Shown: positions 5,982-7,007 of the stretch, piece after piece | How positions within the stretch are numbered: the stretch's first letter is position 1 | Layout: the number at the start of each line of letters is the position of its first letter | DNA from: Prevotella sp. | GTDB taxonomy: Bacteria; Bacteroidota; Bacteroidia; Bacteroidales; Bacteroidaceae | Direction: 5' to 3' | Length of the DNA: 7,007 bases | Assembly: GCA_021203915.1 (NCBI GenBank) | Contig: JAJQAI010000138.1 | Location: 1 to 7,007, forward strand | Notes under the pieces: generated by a model | The model's input: the letters and a program-made list of their open reading frames with translations, nothing else | What the model was told of the DNA's origin: nothing | Database searches by the model: none | Position numbers and translations under genes: made by a program

Positions 5982-7007
5982 TTAAAAGACTCCCATTTGA
6001 TGCAAGAATATTGATGCAATTGCAATGGGGCAAACGAATCTAACAACGATAAGAAATATTTTAAAAATTGATGTTTTTACCGCTCCGCTATTGGTAAACT
6101 CTCTCCATGAAATCTTTCTAGGTACATACCATCCAACAAATAAGCATGTTAAGAAGCTTCCCAATGGCAAAAGTATTTGAGCGGTTAAATAATCAAGACA
6201 ATCTAAAAGTGATTTTCCAAAAAAACCGATTCCATCGACGGCCCCAACAGATAAAGAGCAAAAAATGGCAATAAGAGAACAAATAATGGTTACAATAAAG
6301 GCACCTTTCTTTCTCGATAGTTTAAGTTCTTCGTGGAAGAATGCAGTTCCTATTTCGTGCATAGAAATAGTTGAAGTTAGAGCAGCAAGCCCCATAAGTG
6401 CATAGAAAAGTACGGAGGTTATATATCCAAGAAAAGGTATAGAATGAAAAGCTCTTTGGAAAACGTTGGGTAGGGTGATAAATATTAATGATGGTCCCGA
6501 ATCAGGATTTACTCCCACAGAAAAAGCTGCGGGGAAAATCATCAGCCCTGCTAAAATAGCTACTAGGATATCTATTAGGGCGATTTGTGTAGCGGAGCCA
6601 AATAAATCTATTTTTCTACTAAAATAGGAAGCGTAGGTACATAGACATGCAGTTCCAAGACTTAGGGAGAAGAAGGCCTGCCCTAGGGCATCTAAAAATA
6701 CATTTGATGTTATCTTGGAAAAATCTGGTTTGAAAAGAAATTCTATTCCCTTAAAAGCATTTGGAAGAGTGCAGGAAGCTACTACCAGTACAATAAGAAG
6801 AATAAAGAGTAAAGGCATCATTAGTTTTGAGGCCTTTTCTATACCATTACGAATCCCACGAGATACAATGAAGTGTGTTATAAATATAAAAACCACAGCC
6901 CATAAAGTAGGCTTTATAGGATTTGAAGAAAATTCGGTGAAATAGCTTGTTATATAGTCCTTTCCGCCAGAAAGCTCTCCCAGAATTGATGCAAATAAGT
7001 ACTGCAG
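5982..7007 (-). CDS. Sodium-dependent transporter, neurotransmitter:sodium symporter (NSS/SLC6, LeuT-fold) family; 5' end outside window
   Basis: This inner-membrane protein should couple sodium entry to uptake of a small solute, commonly an amino acid in bacteria; the substrate cannot be told here. The frame stays open to the right edge, giving 342 visible codons with no plausible family start, so the first roughly 100 residues (TM1-TM3, including the first half of the sodium and substrate sites) are missing. About eight hydrophobic segments are visible. The TM5 entry is GIRNGIEKASKLMMP (6857-6813). TM6 holds the unwound stretch FFSLSLGTA (6674-6648) followed by TYASYF. TM8 holds ALTSTIS (6383-6363), which matches the Na2-site Thr-Ser of LeuT. 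The end, near FLHQMGVF, is compatible with an 11- or 12-segment member. A GTG at 6894-6896 gives a shorter frame but lies inside a membrane segment. The gene is on the same strand as pta and 108 bases upstream of it, probably as a separate transcript. Confidence 0.93.
   Translation of the reverse strand: MQYLFASILGELSGGKDYITSYFTEFSSNPIKPTLWAVVFIFITHFIVSRGIRNGIEKASKLMMPLLFILLIVLVVASCTLPNAFKGIEFLFKPDFSKITSNVFLDALGQAFFSLSLGTACLCTYASYFSRKIDLFGSATQIALIDILVAILAGLMIFPAAFSVGVNPDSGPSLIFITLPNVFQRAFHSIPFLGYITSVLFYALMGLAALTSTISMHEIGTAFFHEELKLSRKKGAFIVTIICSLIAIFCSLSVGAVDGIGFFGKSLLDCLDYLTAQILLPLGSFLTCLFVGWYVPRKISWREFTNSGAVKTSIFKIFLIVVRFVCPIAIASIFLHQMGVF

Noticed and set aside
7002..7007. The window ends exactly in CTGCAG, a PstI site, suggesting a cloned restriction fragment.
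   Set aside because: Another CTGCAG occurs inside the window at 3971-3976 and none is at the left edge, so a complete PstI fragment is ruled out; the match at the edge may be chance.

Overview
The window looks like chromosomal DNA from a member of the Bacteroidota, probably the order Bacteroidales. Five signs support this. The inositol-phosphate synthase is of the long Bacteroides type. One gene is a MORN-repeat lipoprotein fused to a GH25 lysozyme, an architecture I associate with Bacteroidales. The pta and ackA genes are adjacent. The starts I inspected lack a Shine-Dalgarno sequence and have A/T-rich leaders. A TAnnTTTG -7 element lies upstream of pta. I cannot name a genus.

Left half (+ strand, 23-3593): three tightly packed genes read rightwards. 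The first encodes myo-inositol-1-phosphate synthase. Eight bases later comes a membrane-anchored protein that resembles a trypsin-like protease fold but appears to lack the catalytic histidine, and it starts at a non-ATG codon. It overlaps by 4 bases (ATGA) a lipoprotein carrying MORN repeats and a GH25 muramidase domain. The spacing suggests one transcript. The last two genes look like a two-protein envelope module of unknown role. An inverted repeat at 3593-3623 with a T-rich tract on each side probably ends transcription from both directions.

Right half (- strand, 3648-7007): ackA and pta form a two-gene acetate pathway operon, transcribed pta then ackA. It converts acetyl-CoA to acetate plus ATP through acetyl phosphate, the classic energy-yielding end of fermentation. 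Upstream of pta, a 108-base gap holds a candidate promoter and a weak stem-loop. Beyond it is a sodium-dependent neurotransmitter-symporter (NSS) family transporter whose reading frame runs off the right edge.

The acetate genes and transporter are ordinary. The less familiar content is the pseudo-protease-like/MORN-lysozyme pair behind the inositol synthase. No RNA genes, CRISPR arrays, insertion sequences or long DNA repeats were seen, and no stretch over 300 bases lacks a gene.
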